From NCBI GenBank assembly GCA_028697615.1, contig JAQVET010000008.1:1-17214 (forward strand): a stretch of 17,214 bases of DNA. Direction: 5' to 3'. This DNA is from Minisyncoccota bacterium. Its GTDB lineage: Bacteria; Patescibacteriota; Minisyncoccia; Minisyncoccales; GCA-002788555. The notes below the pieces were generated by a model. It was not told the DNA's origin, did no database searches, and saw only the letters and a program-made list of their open reading frames with translations. Made by a program: the position numbers and the translations under genes. The number at the start of each line of letters is the position of its first letter. Positions within the stretch are counted from its first letter, which is position 1. Positions 1 through 8,229 of the stretch are shown in pieces.

Positions 1-1173
1 TACCTTCCACTCTTTAAGCCCACCTCCTCCAATTACTATATCACCACCATATCCTGGAACAATAACTCTAATCTTGGTTGTAGTTATAGGAGTACTAAGG
101 GAAAAATTATGCCAAACATCAAAAGTTTGACAGCAAGAATTTGATTGCCATCCACTTGGTGTTTGCCAAGTGCTTCCATTCCAATACTGAAAATAAAAAT
201 TTCCAGGTAATGGGCTACCTTCGGGTTCATAAGTGTGTTTACCCCACATTATAGAAACCTTACTAATTTCTTGTTGATTTTGCCATTCAAGCTGCCAAAT
301 TGGCCCATACTCACCTGTTTCCCAATCATAATAATAAGCGCCATTGCCCGTTGATATATTACCATCATTAATATAAGAGGGAGATGTGTAACAAGAATAT
401 TGGGCACCAGAACAATCTACACCGCCTCTTGCAAGCGAAGCCGTAGCATTTTGAGAAATCTCATTTTCCTCTAAACTAATATCATCTTGATTTACTTTTG
501 TATTTTGCGCTTCTCCTTCATTCCAATCAAGAAATTTTGTAAATATCCAAGTAAAAAGATTTGGACCTGAGGGAGACGGCGACTGCGTTGGCTCTGGTGG
601 TTGATATATTTCATATGCAAGTGTTGCACCCAATGATGATGGTGAGTAAACTTCATAATAATCATCATAAAGCCCACCGTCATTTTTAGATTCGTCAAAT
701 AAAATTTCCAATTTTACAAGCATCTTGAAATGCTGACCTGTCTCATCTGTAAGATAAATATAGCAATGTTCTTGGGTTTCATTATATTCTTCTTGATAAA
801 GAGGATCTTTTGGTATATCAGATAAATAATTATTATCAATCAATATTTGGAATATACTCCCACCGCTTTCTTTATCTTTTTCAATACAAACAGGATGCTC
901 GCTCTTTGGATATTCTTTTAAATTAGTATAATACCAAACAAGGGTTGTTTTTAATTGATTAAGCTGGGCAATTCTTGTCGTATCACGAGCAACCTTTTTT
1001 GATTGACCCATATAAGCTAAAATTACAGCAGCCAAAATTGCAATAATAGTTATAACAATTATAACCTCAATTAAACTAAAAGATTTTTTTTTAAATCGAC
1101 CTGCAGAAAATTTTGGAGAAACTTTTTTTTTATTAGGAGAAAATAATTTCTTATTTAAAGACAAAAGAAACAT
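1..1173 (-). CDS. Type IV pilin-like protein with C-terminal discoidin-like domain (partial, 3' end outside window)
   Basis: 391 codons are open to the window edge with no stop, so the C-terminus is missing. The protein starts with a basic leader of about 31 residues followed by FSLIE and a hydrophobic stretch (about residues 37-54), the class III prepilin signal; the conserved Glu is residue 36. The residue before the cleavage site is Ser, not the usual Gly. A globular part with few cysteines follows, then a Pro/Ser-rich linker (QPPEPTQSPSPSGP, about residue 190). The last 140 or so residues have the pattern of an F5/8 type C (discoidin) galactose-binding-like fold: YINDGNISTG, IWQLEW, FYFQYWNGSTW, TTTKIRVIV, LKEWKV. 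The start is the ATG at 1173, preceded by TCTGAGG, one of the few SD-like sites among the host genes. Expected at the cell surface, as a minor pilin or pseudopilin with a binding tip. The pilin call is firm; the discoidin call rests on pattern only. Confidence 0.8.
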   Translation of the reverse strand, partial: MFLLSLNKKLFSPNKKKVSPKFSAGRFKKKSFSLIEVIIVITIIAILAAVILAYMGQSKKVARDTTRIAQLNQLKTTLVWYYTNLKEYPKSEHPVCIEKDKESGGSIFQILIDNNYLSDIPKDPLYQEEYNETQEHCYIYLTDETGQHFKMLVKLEILFDESKNDGGLYDDYYEVYSPSSLGATLAYEIYQPPEPTQSPSPSGPNLFTWIFTKFLDWNEGEAQNTKVNQDDISLEENEISQNATASLARGGVDCSGAQYSCYTSPSYINDGNISTGNGAYYYDWETGEYGPIWQLEWQNQQEISKVSIMWGKHTYEPEGSPLPGNFYFQYWNGSTWQTPSGWQSNSCCQTFDVWHNFSLSTPITTTKIRVIVPGYGGDIVIGGGGLKEWKV

Positions 1174-1274
1174 AGTTAAACCTCAGATTTGTAACCCGAA
1201 GGAATAAAAAATATTAACACTTAAAAACCAAAAAAGTAAAATATCAATAAGTAAAAACACCTACCTCTGATAAT

Positions 1275-1862
1275 TTATCCTCTATTTTTATTAATAATAT
1301 TATCAATTAATCCGTATTTTTTTGCCTCTTCGCTTGTTAAATAAAAATCTCTATCAGTATCTTTAGCAATCTTCGCTATCGGTTGACCAGTATGTTGAGC
1401 TAAAATTCTATTTAATTTATCACGAATTTGAATAATATGTCTGGCAGAAATCTCTATTTCTACTGCCTGACCTCCTGCTTCGCCCATCACTTGATGAAGT
1501 AAAATCTCTGAATTTGGCAAGGCAAATCTTTTACCTTTCGCCCCTGCTCCAAGAAGAACAGCGGCCATTGATGCTGCCATACCAATACAAATAGTAGAAA
1601 CATCGCACTTTACGTATTGCATTGTATCATAAATTGCAAGACCAGCTGTTACCACCCCACCAGGACTATTAATATAGACTTTTATATCTTTTTTAGGATC
1701 TTGGTTTTCTAAAAATAAAAGCTGGGCAATGATTGAATTTGCTACATCATCATTTATTTGCCCGCCAAGAAAAATTATTCTCTCTTTTAAAAGTCGAGAA
1801 TAAATATCATAAGCACGTTCGCCGTATTGACTTTTTTCTATAACTGTTGGAATTAAATTCAT
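1275..1862 (-). CDS. clpP: ATP-dependent Clp protease proteolytic subunit ClpP
   Basis: Serine peptidase that forms the tetradecameric barrel of the Clp protease in the cytoplasm and degrades unfolded proteins fed by an AAA+ partner (ClpX or ClpC, not in this window). At 195 residues it has the usual length. The catalytic triad is complete: Ser98 in GMAASMAA, His123 in EILLHQ and Asp172 in DTDRDFYL. The NSPGG oxyanion-loop motif is at 65-69, and the C-terminal EEAKKYGLIDNI is typical. The family's common GQAASMGA is here GMAASMAA, a mild variation. The start codon lies 4 bp beyond the trigger factor stop, so the two are almost certainly translated from one message; tig-clpP is a common bacterial gene order. 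No SD sequence precedes the start. Identification is secure. Confidence 0.97.
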   Translation of the reverse strand: MNLIPTVIEKSQYGERAYDIYSRLLKERIIFLGGQINDDVANSIIAQLLFLENQDPKKDIKVYINSPGGVVTAGLAIYDTMQYVKCDVSTICIGMAASMAAVLLGAGAKGKRFALPNSEILLHQVMGEAGGQAVEIEISARHIIQIRDKLNRILAQHTGQPIAKIAKDTDRDFYLTSEEAKKYGLIDNIINKNRG

Positions 1863-1866
1863 AGAT

Positions 1867-3186
1867 TTAATTTAAATTAAATTTTTCTAAAAGTTCAAAA
1901 ACCTTTTCAACCCTTAGATTATCTTCAATATACATCTTTAATTTTTCTGGGTCAAGACCCTCTTCTCCTAATTCTTGACTTTGAATATCTTTCCCAACAT
2001 CTTCTATTTTTTGATACCTTTTTAGAAATTCATTGGTTTTCTCTTCTATTTCTTTTTCTTCCACTTTAATATTTTCTTTTTGAAAAATTTCATTTATTGC
2101 AAGCATCATCTTCACCCTCTTTTTCGCATCTTCTTCCCAATCTTTTTTGAGATCATCAACGGTTTTTCCAAGACCCTCAAGATACTGATTAAATGGAATG
2201 CCGGTTCTTTCAACATTTTGCTTGAAGTCTTCTATCATAACATCTTTTTCTCTATCTATTAAAACCCGGGGAATATCTACTATTGTATTTTCGGAAATTT
2301 TTTCCAAAACTTTCATTCTCCACTTTTGTTTTTCCTCATCTTCTTTTTCTATTTTAATCCCTTCTCTTATGCTTTTTTCCAAATCATCTTTATTTTGAAA
2401 ATTTCCAAGATTTTTTGCAAATTCATCATTTATCTCTGGCAATTCCAATTCAAATAATTCCTTAAGTTTTATTTTGATATCTAATGGCTTGCCTTGAAGT
2501 TCTTTTTTCCAAAAATTAGAAGGTGCCATCAAAGAGAAACTTTTTTCTTCACCTTCTCTCATTCCTAAAATTTGCTCTTCAAAACCAGGAATAAATTTAT
2601 TTTTTTCATCAAATAAAATAAATGATTGATCTTTAATATCACCATTTTCAATTTTTGCATTACCAAAACGAATCTCGCCATCAATAACCACAAAATCCCC
2701 CTTCTTTGCCTCTCTTAAAACCTTTTTAAATTTTGCCCTTGACTTTTGAAGGGACTGGAGAGTTTCTTTAACCTCTTCTTCAGAAACGCTAACTTCTTTC
2801 ATCGGTGTCTCTTTTGCAATTTTTTTATAATCTGGAAGGATTACTTCGTCCAATACTTCTACCTGGGCACTTAAAGAAAAACCATCTTCGGATAATTTTT
2901 CAATCCTACCTTGTGGCGTGCCTACAATAGTAAGATTACCTTCTTTAACTGCCTTCAAAAAGAAATCGTTACTTGCCTTAGATACTGCTTCTTCTAAAAT
3001 ATTTTCAATACCAATATTTTCCTTAATTATTCCAAATGGAATATGTCCTGGCCTAAATCCAGGAATTTGCAGATTTTTTGAGAGCTTCTTTGCGGCTTGC
3101 TCGATATATGGAGCAAACTCTTCCTTTGATACATCAACACTAATCTCTTTTTTTGTTTTTTCAATATCTTTTATTTCAGATTTCAT
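1867..3186 (-). CDS. tig: Trigger factor, ribosome-associated chaperone and peptidyl-prolyl isomerase
   Basis: Binds the ribosomal exit tunnel and protects nascent chains. From the ATG at 3186 the product is 439 residues, a normal family length. Residues 1-120 form the ribosome-binding domain with the signature GFRPGHIP at 43-50 (family form GFRxGKxP). Residues about 160-245 are the FKBP-like isomerase domain (KKGDFVVIDGEI, FIPGFEEQILGM). Residues 250-439 are the helical C-terminal chaperone cradle. A TTG 39 bp upstream would add 13 residues, but the family begins at a position matching MKSEIKDIEK, so I prefer the ATG. No SD is visible for either start. It lies between pyrophosphatase (62-bp gap upstream) and clpP (4-bp gap downstream), a folding/degradation unit. 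Confidence 0.95.
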   Translation of the reverse strand: MKSEIKDIEKTKKEISVDVSKEEFAPYIEQAAKKLSKNLQIPGFRPGHIPFGIIKENIGIENILEEAVSKASNDFFLKAVKEGNLTIVGTPQGRIEKLSEDGFSLSAQVEVLDEVILPDYKKIAKETPMKEVSVSEEEVKETLQSLQKSRAKFKKVLREAKKGDFVVIDGEIRFGNAKIENGDIKDQSFILFDEKNKFIPGFEEQILGMREGEEKSFSLMAPSNFWKKELQGKPLDIKIKLKELFELELPEINDEFAKNLGNFQNKDDLEKSIREGIKIEKEDEEKQKWRMKVLEKISENTIVDIPRVLIDREKDVMIEDFKQNVERTGIPFNQYLEGLGKTVDDLKKDWEEDAKKRVKMMLAINEIFQKENIKVEEKEIEEKTNEFLKRYQKIEDVGKDIQSQELGEEGLDPEKLKMYIEDNLRVEKVFELLEKFNLN

Positions 3187-3248
3187 AATTTTTAGAAGCA
3201 AATTGACACCACGAATGATCGCCAAAATACGCTATTTTAAATTATCAA

Positions 3249-3743
3249 TTAATTGGAAACCCAGGATTTTTTAATTAATTCTTGAGCAGATAAACTATCT
3301 TTAAACCCTGCTAATTTTACCCATTTTTCTTTTTCTAATTTTTTGTAATTTTCAAAAAAGAATTTTATTTCCTCTCTTGTATGACTGGGCAAATCGTCGA
3401 TCTCTCTAATTTCTTTAAACCTTGGATCTATTTTATCACCGGGCACAGCAACTACCTTATTATCAATACCTGATTCATCTTCCATCAAAATCAAACCTAT
3501 TGCTCTTGCTTCAACAACACATCCGGGAAATGTTGGATATGTCGAAAATAATAAAGCATCCAGTGGATCACCGTCTTCTCCCATTGTATTTAAAATATAT
3601 CCGTATTCAAATGGAAAAAAGAAGGATTCATAGAGAACACGATCCAATTTTATCATCTTTAAATCCTCATCAAATTCAAATTTTTGACTTGAACCTTTGG
3701 GAATTTCTACAAATATATTAAAAGAATTTTGCTTCTCATCCAT
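3249..3743 (-). CDS. ppa: Inorganic pyrophosphatase, class I (soluble)
   Basis: Hydrolyses pyrophosphate to two phosphates in the cytoplasm, pulling biosynthetic reactions such as nucleic acid synthesis and aminoacylation forward. The metal-binding signature EDGDPLDALL gives Asp57, Asp59 and Asp62. Other expected active-site positions are present: Glu13 and Lys21 in VEIPKGSSQKFEFD, Arg35 in KLDRVLY, Tyr47 in FEYGYI, and the VAVPGDKIDPRF segment that normally carries further metal ligands. At 164 residues it is the usual bacterial length. It is the first gene of a minus-strand run with tig and clpP. A possible AAAGG lies some 24 bp upstream of the start, too far to be a convincing ribosome-binding site. 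The start is the first ATG of the frame and leaves a typical short N-terminus. Confidence 0.96.
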   Translation of the reverse strand: MDEKQNSFNIFVEIPKGSSQKFEFDEDLKMIKLDRVLYESFFFPFEYGYILNTMGEDGDPLDALLFSTYPTFPGCVVEARAIGLILMEDESGIDNKVVAVPGDKIDPRFKEIREIDDLPSHTREEIKFFFENYKKLEKEKWVKLAGFKDSLSAQELIKKSWVSN

Positions 3744-3828
3744 AAAATAATATTTTTAAAAAAATAACCTTTGTAAATTTCTAATATAAACTAAATTAAT
3801 ATAAATTACAAATTGAATCAATTAGAAG

Positions 3829-3985
3829 ATTAAAGAATTAAAGGATTAAAGGATTAAAGGATTAAAGGATTAAACAACTCGAACGGTTTGAATGATTTAT
3901 CAACGTTATTTCAGCGTGTTTATCAGCTTATTTCGTCAATCTGCTTCTATAATAGACGTATACTTGCTTCTACATTATAATTTTT
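3829..3985 (+). repeat. Intergenic repeat module A (octamer array plus tail)
   Basis: Five near-perfect ATTAAAGG/ATTAAAGA octamers and a partial sixth (3829-3874) are followed by CTCGAACGGTTTGAATG, a GCGT-containing stretch and a tail with two GCTTCTA motifs, ending near the nusA stop codon. The block order matches the other modules but the middle ACGCC and CAAAATC blocks are missing. The octamer end faces the pyrophosphatase start, about 85 bp away. Together with 3744-3828 it fills the nusA-ppa gap, in which I see no gene. Confidence 0.75.
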
Positions 3986-5269
3986 TTATGCATCATTTTT
4001 TGATTCTTCTTTTACTATCTTCTCTGGATTTTCTGACGTTGTTTTTTCTTGTGTTATTTCTTCTGGTATCTTTTCTGCTGTTTCTTCTGAAACCTCCTCT
4101 GAAATTTCTTTTGATTTTTCAGTTAATTCTTCCTTTGTTACTTCATCTTCAAATTTTTGCTCTTTTAATTCTATCTTCCAACCAGTAAGATCAGAGGCAA
4201 GTTTTACGTTTTGCCCATTTTTTCCTACAGCAAAGGAAATTTCTTCTGGTGGCAGAGTAACTATTGCTTTATCCCCTTTAATACTTACCTTCAGGGGTTT
4301 AGCAGGAGAAATAGCATTTGCCACAAATTTTTTAGGATCATCACTATACTCAACAACATCAATTTTTTCTCTTCCCAATTCTTGAATAATCATATTAACA
4401 CGGGTTCCCCTTGTTCCTACACAAGCTCCAACGGCATCAACATCTTTTTGTGAAGAACTAACAGCAATCTTTGAACGAACCCCCGGTATCCTTGCAATTG
4501 CCTTAATCTCAACAATGCCCTCACTAATTTCCGGCACTTCTATTTCAAAAAGTTTTGAAACAAACTTTGGATAAGCACGAGAAAGATAAATCTCAGGTCC
4601 ACGCACGCCTTGATGTACCTTTAAAACATAAAATCTCATACGAGCGTTTGGCTTGTAAAATTCTCCGGGAATCTGTTCCTCTTTTGGGAAAATACCAATT
4701 GCACCTCCTAAATCAACAAATATAACATTTTGCTCCTTTCTTTGAATTATTCCAGTAACTATCTCGCCTTCTTTATTTTTAAATTCATCAAAAATTTTTT
4801 CTCTTTCTGCTTCTCTAATTTTTTGCAGAAGCACCTGTTTTGCAGTTTGAATGGCAATCCTCCCAAAATTTTTAGGAGACTTTTGTTCAAATTCAATAAT
4901 ATCACCAACTTTCGCGTCTTTTTTAATTTTTTTTGCATCATCGAGAAGAATATGTCTTTCAGGATTAAATCTTATCTTTTTTTCTTTTACTTCAAGTTCT
5001 TTTTCTTCTGGCGAAAGTTTTCTAAATTCCTCTATTTCCTGGTCAGTTAAAATCATATCTTTATCAACAACTTCTTTTTGTAAAAAAAATCTTGTTTCTC
5101 CTGTGAGTTCATCAAATTCAGCTCTTATTTTTTGAAATTTATTTCCCAGTTCTTTTTTCCATGCCGAAGCCAATGATGTTTCAATGATATCAATAACTTT
5201 TTCCTTGGGAATTTTCCTCTCTTTCGAAATTTCAGAAATTGCCAAAGATAATTCTTGTAGTTTAATCAT
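3986..5269 (-). CDS. nusA: Transcription elongation/termination factor NusA
   Basis: RNA polymerase-binding factor acting in pausing, termination and antitermination. The 427 residues run: N-terminal polymerase-binding domain (1-150), S1 domain (about 165-232, GEIVTGIIQRKEQNVIFVDLGGAIG), KH1 (about 233-305, with GACVGTRGTRV) and KH2 (about 310-368, with AVGKNGQNV). The ordinary core is followed by a roughly 57-residue Glu/Lys-rich, low-complexity tail (371-427) instead of the acidic repeat domains of Escherichia coli. The usual neighbours rimP, ylxR and infB are absent here; nusA stands alone between two repeat modules. Two overlapping ATGs exist (AATTATGAATTATGATT); the second, at 5269, is in frame. 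No SD is seen. A candidate promoter lies at 5356-5384. Confidence 0.95.
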   Translation of the reverse strand: MIKLQELSLAISEISKERKIPKEKVIDIIETSLASAWKKELGNKFQKIRAEFDELTGETRFFLQKEVVDKDMILTDQEIEEFRKLSPEEKELEVKEKKIRFNPERHILLDDAKKIKKDAKVGDIIEFEQKSPKNFGRIAIQTAKQVLLQKIREAEREKIFDEFKNKEGEIVTGIIQRKEQNVIFVDLGGAIGIFPKEEQIPGEFYKPNARMRFYVLKVHQGVRGPEIYLSRAYPKFVSKLFEIEVPEISEGIVEIKAIARIPGVRSKIAVSSSQKDVDAVGACVGTRGTRVNMIIQELGREKIDVVEYSDDPKKFVANAISPAKPLKVSIKGDKAIVTLPPEEISFAVGKNGQNVKLASDLTGWKIELKEQKFEDEVTKEELTEKSKEISEEVSEETAEKIPEEITQEKTTSENPEKIVKEESKNDA

Positions 5270-5355
5270 AATTCATAATTTAAAAAATAAAATTAGATTA
5301 AAATTAAATTTATTAATTTAAAGCCCATTTAATCTTAAAATGAGCCCTTATATTA

Positions 5356-5384
5356 ATAATAACAAAAAATAAAATAAAAAGCAA
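5356..5384 (-). promoter_or_regulatory. Candidate promoter for nusA
   Basis: Read on the minus strand, TTGCTT and TATTAT are separated by exactly 17 bp, about 90 bp before the nusA start. The match is moderate and the surroundings are very AT-rich, so chance is possible. The -35 box sits at the outer edge of repeat module G. Confidence 0.4.
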
Positions 5385-5390
5385 ATTGCA

Positions 5391-5510
5391 AAATTGTAAA
5401 ACTGTAAAAACACAGTAACGCTATAGCATAGAAGCAAAATAACGCCACAAAGAACGCCAAAATTACGCCGATAAAATATTCAAAATTCTTTAATTCGTTA
5501 ATTAATTAAA
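5391..5510 (-). repeat. Intergenic repeat module G (inverted, degenerate)
   Basis: On the minus strand this reads: degenerate octamers (ATTAACGA, ATTAAAGA), TTGAATATTTTATCGGCG, further GGCGT motifs, then TTGCTTCTATGCTATAGCG, the tail block shared with modules A and D. The octamer end faces the VirB4 stop. With module B at the other end it brackets the TraC-N/VirB4 pair in inverted orientation. Confidence 0.6.
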
Positions 5511-5539
5511 GTTTTCCCGAGAACTGTTCTCGGGAAAAC
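5511..5539 (-). terminator. 29-bp perfect palindrome, likely terminator of the VirB4 unit
   Basis: A perfect inverted repeat with 14-nt arms (GTTTTCCCGAGAAC) around one central base lies about 30 bp after the VirB4 stop. On the minus strand it is followed by CTTTAATTAATTAA, a weak U-tract. The inner 19 bp recur at 17089-17107. Confidence 0.65.
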
Positions 5540-5567
5540 TTATTCGATTTAATTTGTGGTAACTTCT

Positions 5568-7355
5568 TTAATCATTTAGTTCTCTTTTAGCTTTTCTAAT
5601 CTCAAGAATCTGTTCTGGGTCTGTAGTAATAATTTGATCCTCAGTATAAGACGCAACGACTTTAATTGCCGCGTGTTTGGTGCCAGCAAAAAATAAACCC
5701 TCACCTACTTCGGCTGCTAAGAGTAAATTTTTTTCTTCTTTTGTTAGATTAAAGGTTGACTGGACGACATCGATAGTCGCTGGCGATTGTTTAAGAAGAA
5801 GTTGAAGTGAAGAGTTAGAAATGATTGGCTGACCAAATGATGACATCATAAAATCGTTGACATCTTGAGTGATCGTGGAGACACCAAGATAATATTTTCT
5901 TGCTCTTTTTGCCATTCCATATAGAAACGATGCAGAGTCGTCATGTTGCATTAACCACCAAGCTTCGTCGACAACGAGAATACGTTTTTTAAGCTCTGAA
6001 CGAACGATGTTCCAGATATATCTTAATATGATGTACATTGCGACGGGACGGAGCTCTTCCTCAAGATCTCTAATAGAGAAGACGACGAGTTGGGATTGCA
6101 TTGAGACATTAGTGGGTTTATTGAGAAAGCCACCCAGAGTGCCAGTGGTATAGCGCTGAAGGCGCAATGATAGACTCTCGGCTCCTTCTATTCCCTCAAG
6201 AATTGATTGGAGATCAGACAGGAGAGGAGGAGATTTTCTCTCAAAAATTGTTTCGGGAGAAATATCTTTTAGAGCGTATGCCTGGGTGAGAGCTTTATCG
6301 ATTAATGTATCCTCTTCTGGAGAGAGACCACTAAGCATTAAGCGAATAAGACCAACAAGATTTATTAAGTTGGAACGGAAAGCGCTTTCTGGACTTTCAC
6401 CTTCTATAGGAAGGGGGACGTCGAGAGGATTAATGTGGTGAGGGGAGGCAAGAGAAATATTGAAGTAAGAACCGCCAACTGTCTCTGCAAGATATTGATA
6501 TTCATTTTCTGGATCGATGACGATGACATTAACACCGGAGATTAGAGAGCGGAGTATTTCAAGTTTTTGAAAGTAACTTTTACCAGAACCAGATTTTGCA
6601 AAAATAACCATATTGGCATTCTCAAGTGAAAATCGATCAAAAAGAATAAGGGAAGAGTTGTGCTGGTTAATACCATAGAGAATACCCCTGTCTGAAGAAA
6701 GTTCAAAAGAAACAAATGGAAAAGTGGTGGATAGAGGAGAAGTATTAAGTTGGAAAGATACCTGAATCTCATCGATAAGAAGTGGAGCTGAAGAAATAAG
6801 CCCTTGCTTTTGACGAAACAGAGCAGGTTTCATAAAGATAAGTTGCGATTCGAGCATTTGACGAATTTCTTTTTCTATTTTAGAGAGTTCGTCGAGAGAA
6901 TCGCCGTAGATTGTGAAATAAAGTCCAAACTTAAAAATTTTTTCAGAAGCCGTGATTAATTTATCACGAAGATCCTCAATATTCTTGTATGCCTCATCAA
7001 GCTTGGGATCGCGAACGAGACCTTTTTGTTGGCGATCCATTATATCAGCTTCTACTTCAGTAATTTTACGCTGCAGAGTACGAAGCACTTCTTCAGAAGA
7101 CATTGGATATATAAACATTGAAAGATCAAAAATTCGATCAAAATTAATAATCGGAGAAAGCCAATTTGTTACTAGTTGATTAGGATATGAAAAAACAAAA
7201 AAAGTTTTAGCGTATTTTTCTCCCAAACGTAAATAATCCTGCTGAATATCAATTGACGGCGGGGCAATAATGTCTTTAAGTGTAAGCAGGGTTTCCTCTC
7301 TTTTAACTTCAAATTCTTTTTGAGAAATATCTTCTTTTTTCTTTTTGAAAAACAT
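5568..7355 (-). CDS. VirB4/TraC-family secretion ATPase (ATPase part)
   Basis: P-loop ATPase expected to power a type IV secretion-like machine at the cytoplasmic face of the membrane. Of 595 residues, the first 200 or so correspond to the middle of VirB4 proteins and include a charged, probably coiled stretch (about 85-170). The Walker A loop is AKSGSGKS at 253-260, starting with Ala where Gly is usual. Walker B is RILVVDEAWWLM at 458-469 with Asp463-Glu464. A VSTITQDVNDF segment (492-502) matches the motif after Walker B in this family, and IVIDPENEY is at 278-286. The conserved N-terminal domain is missing here and is supplied by the upstream gene, which lies in the same frame and is separated by one TAA and four codons. 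The TAA stop sits in an ATTAAAG octamer. No SD precedes the start. Confidence 0.9.
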   Translation of the reverse strand: MFFKKKKEDISQKEFEVKREETLLTLKDIIAPPSIDIQQDYLRLGEKYAKTFFVFSYPNQLVTNWLSPIINFDRIFDLSMFIYPMSSEEVLRTLQRKITEVEADIMDRQQKGLVRDPKLDEAYKNIEDLRDKLITASEKIFKFGLYFTIYGDSLDELSKIEKEIRQMLESQLIFMKPALFRQKQGLISSAPLLIDEIQVSFQLNTSPLSTTFPFVSFELSSDRGILYGINQHNSSLILFDRFSLENANMVIFAKSGSGKSYFQKLEILRSLISGVNVIVIDPENEYQYLAETVGGSYFNISLASPHHINPLDVPLPIEGESPESAFRSNLINLVGLIRLMLSGLSPEEDTLIDKALTQAYALKDISPETIFERKSPPLLSDLQSILEGIEGAESLSLRLQRYTTGTLGGFLNKPTNVSMQSQLVVFSIRDLEEELRPVAMYIILRYIWNIVRSELKKRILVVDEAWWLMQHDDSASFLYGMAKRARKYYLGVSTITQDVNDFMMSSFGQPIISNSSLQLLLKQSPATIDVVQSTFNLTKEEKNLLLAAEVGEGLFFAGTKHAAIKVVASYTEDQIITTDPEQILEIRKAKRELND

Positions 7356-7367
7356 AAAATTAAATTT

Positions 7368-7976
7368 TTATTTTAAATCGTTGCTAAAAACTGGAATTGT
7401 TCCGCTTTCTGCTTCCTTTGGATTAAAATACTGCCAAAGAAGTTCTTTAATTTCTTCGTCATTTAATTGTATACATCTTACGCCTGTTCTTCTAACTCCT
7501 TCCATAATATAAGATACTCTTTCATCAAGTTGTCCCTTCCAGCGCATAAATTCTTCATCTGATTTTGGATCCAGAAGTTTTTCTTTTGAGGTATCGGGAT
7601 GTATAGGTACTATAATATAAAAATTTTTAGACATTAAATTGACCATTTCGCTTAAACTACTAATAAATTTTATATACCCCTCAGCTTGCAAAGCAAGAAG
7701 TTCATTCTCTTGTTTTTCAACAAGCCCCTCTAATTCTTTAAGATAATTTTGAATATTCATTTTTCTTGAAATAACTAAAATTTGAATATTAAAATCAAGT
7801 GAATTTAAAAAATTTTGATATTGCCACTCAATAGCGTCTTGTTCATCAGGCGTTAAAAGACCAAAATTAATTGAAGAACATAAAAGCAGGGCACGCATAC
7901 CGCCATTTCTTAAAATAATGGTTTGATTTTTTATTGTTTCAATAGGTAGAAATGATTGTGTTGATGCTTGGGGCAT
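7368..7976 (-). CDS. TraC/VirB4 N-terminal-domain protein
   Basis: 202 residues resembling the N-terminal domain of VirB4/TraC/TrsE ATPases: a LPIETIKNQTIILRNGGMRA start, then SSINFGLLTPDEQDAIEWQY, FLNSLDFNIQILVISRKMNI and YLKELEGL, the conserved order of that domain. There is no P-loop. It probably forms the membrane- or partner-binding half of the ATPase encoded just downstream. The stop and the next ATG are in the same frame, 12 bp apart, so read-through would give a full-length VirB4 of about 800 residues. Free-standing N-terminal genes of this kind are, as I recall, found in Patescibacteria, so the split is probably real rather than a mutation. No SD; octamers of module B start about 15 bp upstream of the ATG. 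Confidence 0.8.
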   Translation of the reverse strand: MPQASTQSFLPIETIKNQTIILRNGGMRALLLCSSINFGLLTPDEQDAIEWQYQNFLNSLDFNIQILVISRKMNIQNYLKELEGLVEKQENELLALQAEGYIKFISSLSEMVNLMSKNFYIIVPIHPDTSKEKLLDPKSDEEFMRWKGQLDERVSYIMEGVRRTGVRCIQLNDEEIKELLWQYFNPKEAESGTIPVFSNDLK

Positions 7977-7990
7977 AAATTAATAAAAGA

Positions 7991-8222
7991 ATTAAAGAAT
8001 TAAAGGATTAAAGAATTAAAGGATTATAAATATACCTTTACGATAAAACGCCAAATTTACGTTAAATTCTAAATTTCAAACAAAACCAAATTTCAAAACT
8101 CAAAATTAAAAATCAAAACATAAATCAAAAACTAATAGTTTAAATCTCTCGAATAACTTCGGCGTAATTCTAGCGGTCTTTTGCGGCGTGTATCGGCCTT
8201 TACAAATATAGTATTTTATTAT
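7991..8222 (+). repeat. Intergenic repeat module B
   Basis: Four octamers (ATTAAAGA/ATTAAAGG, 7991-8022) are followed by the ACGCC block (ATAAAACGCCAAATTTACG), the CAAA-rich block, CTAATAGTTTAAATCTCTCGAA and a GCGT-rich tail ending near the PrgI stop. This is the full block order of the family. It separates PrgI from TraC-N inside the secretion cluster; I see no gene or clear promoter in it. Confidence 0.75.
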
Positions 8223-8229
8223 ACAACAA

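Noticed and set aside
492..698. Minus-strand reading frame with a run of four histidines
   Set aside because: It is an alternative frame inside the pilin-discoidin gene, whose own frame is open through the whole region and has clear protein motifs.
1867..3225. Trigger factor start at the upstream TTG
   Set aside because: It adds 13 residues not expected from the family, has no SD, and the ATG at 3186 gives the standard N-terminus.
3829..3874. Short regularly repeated units resembling a CRISPR array
   Set aside because: The unit is 8 bp with no spacers, and no cas gene is present.
5511..5539. SOS/LexA operator in the GAAC and GTTC half-sites
   Set aside because: The Gram-positive LexA box needs GAAC and GTTC four bases apart; here they are one base apart, and the site follows a gene instead of preceding one.
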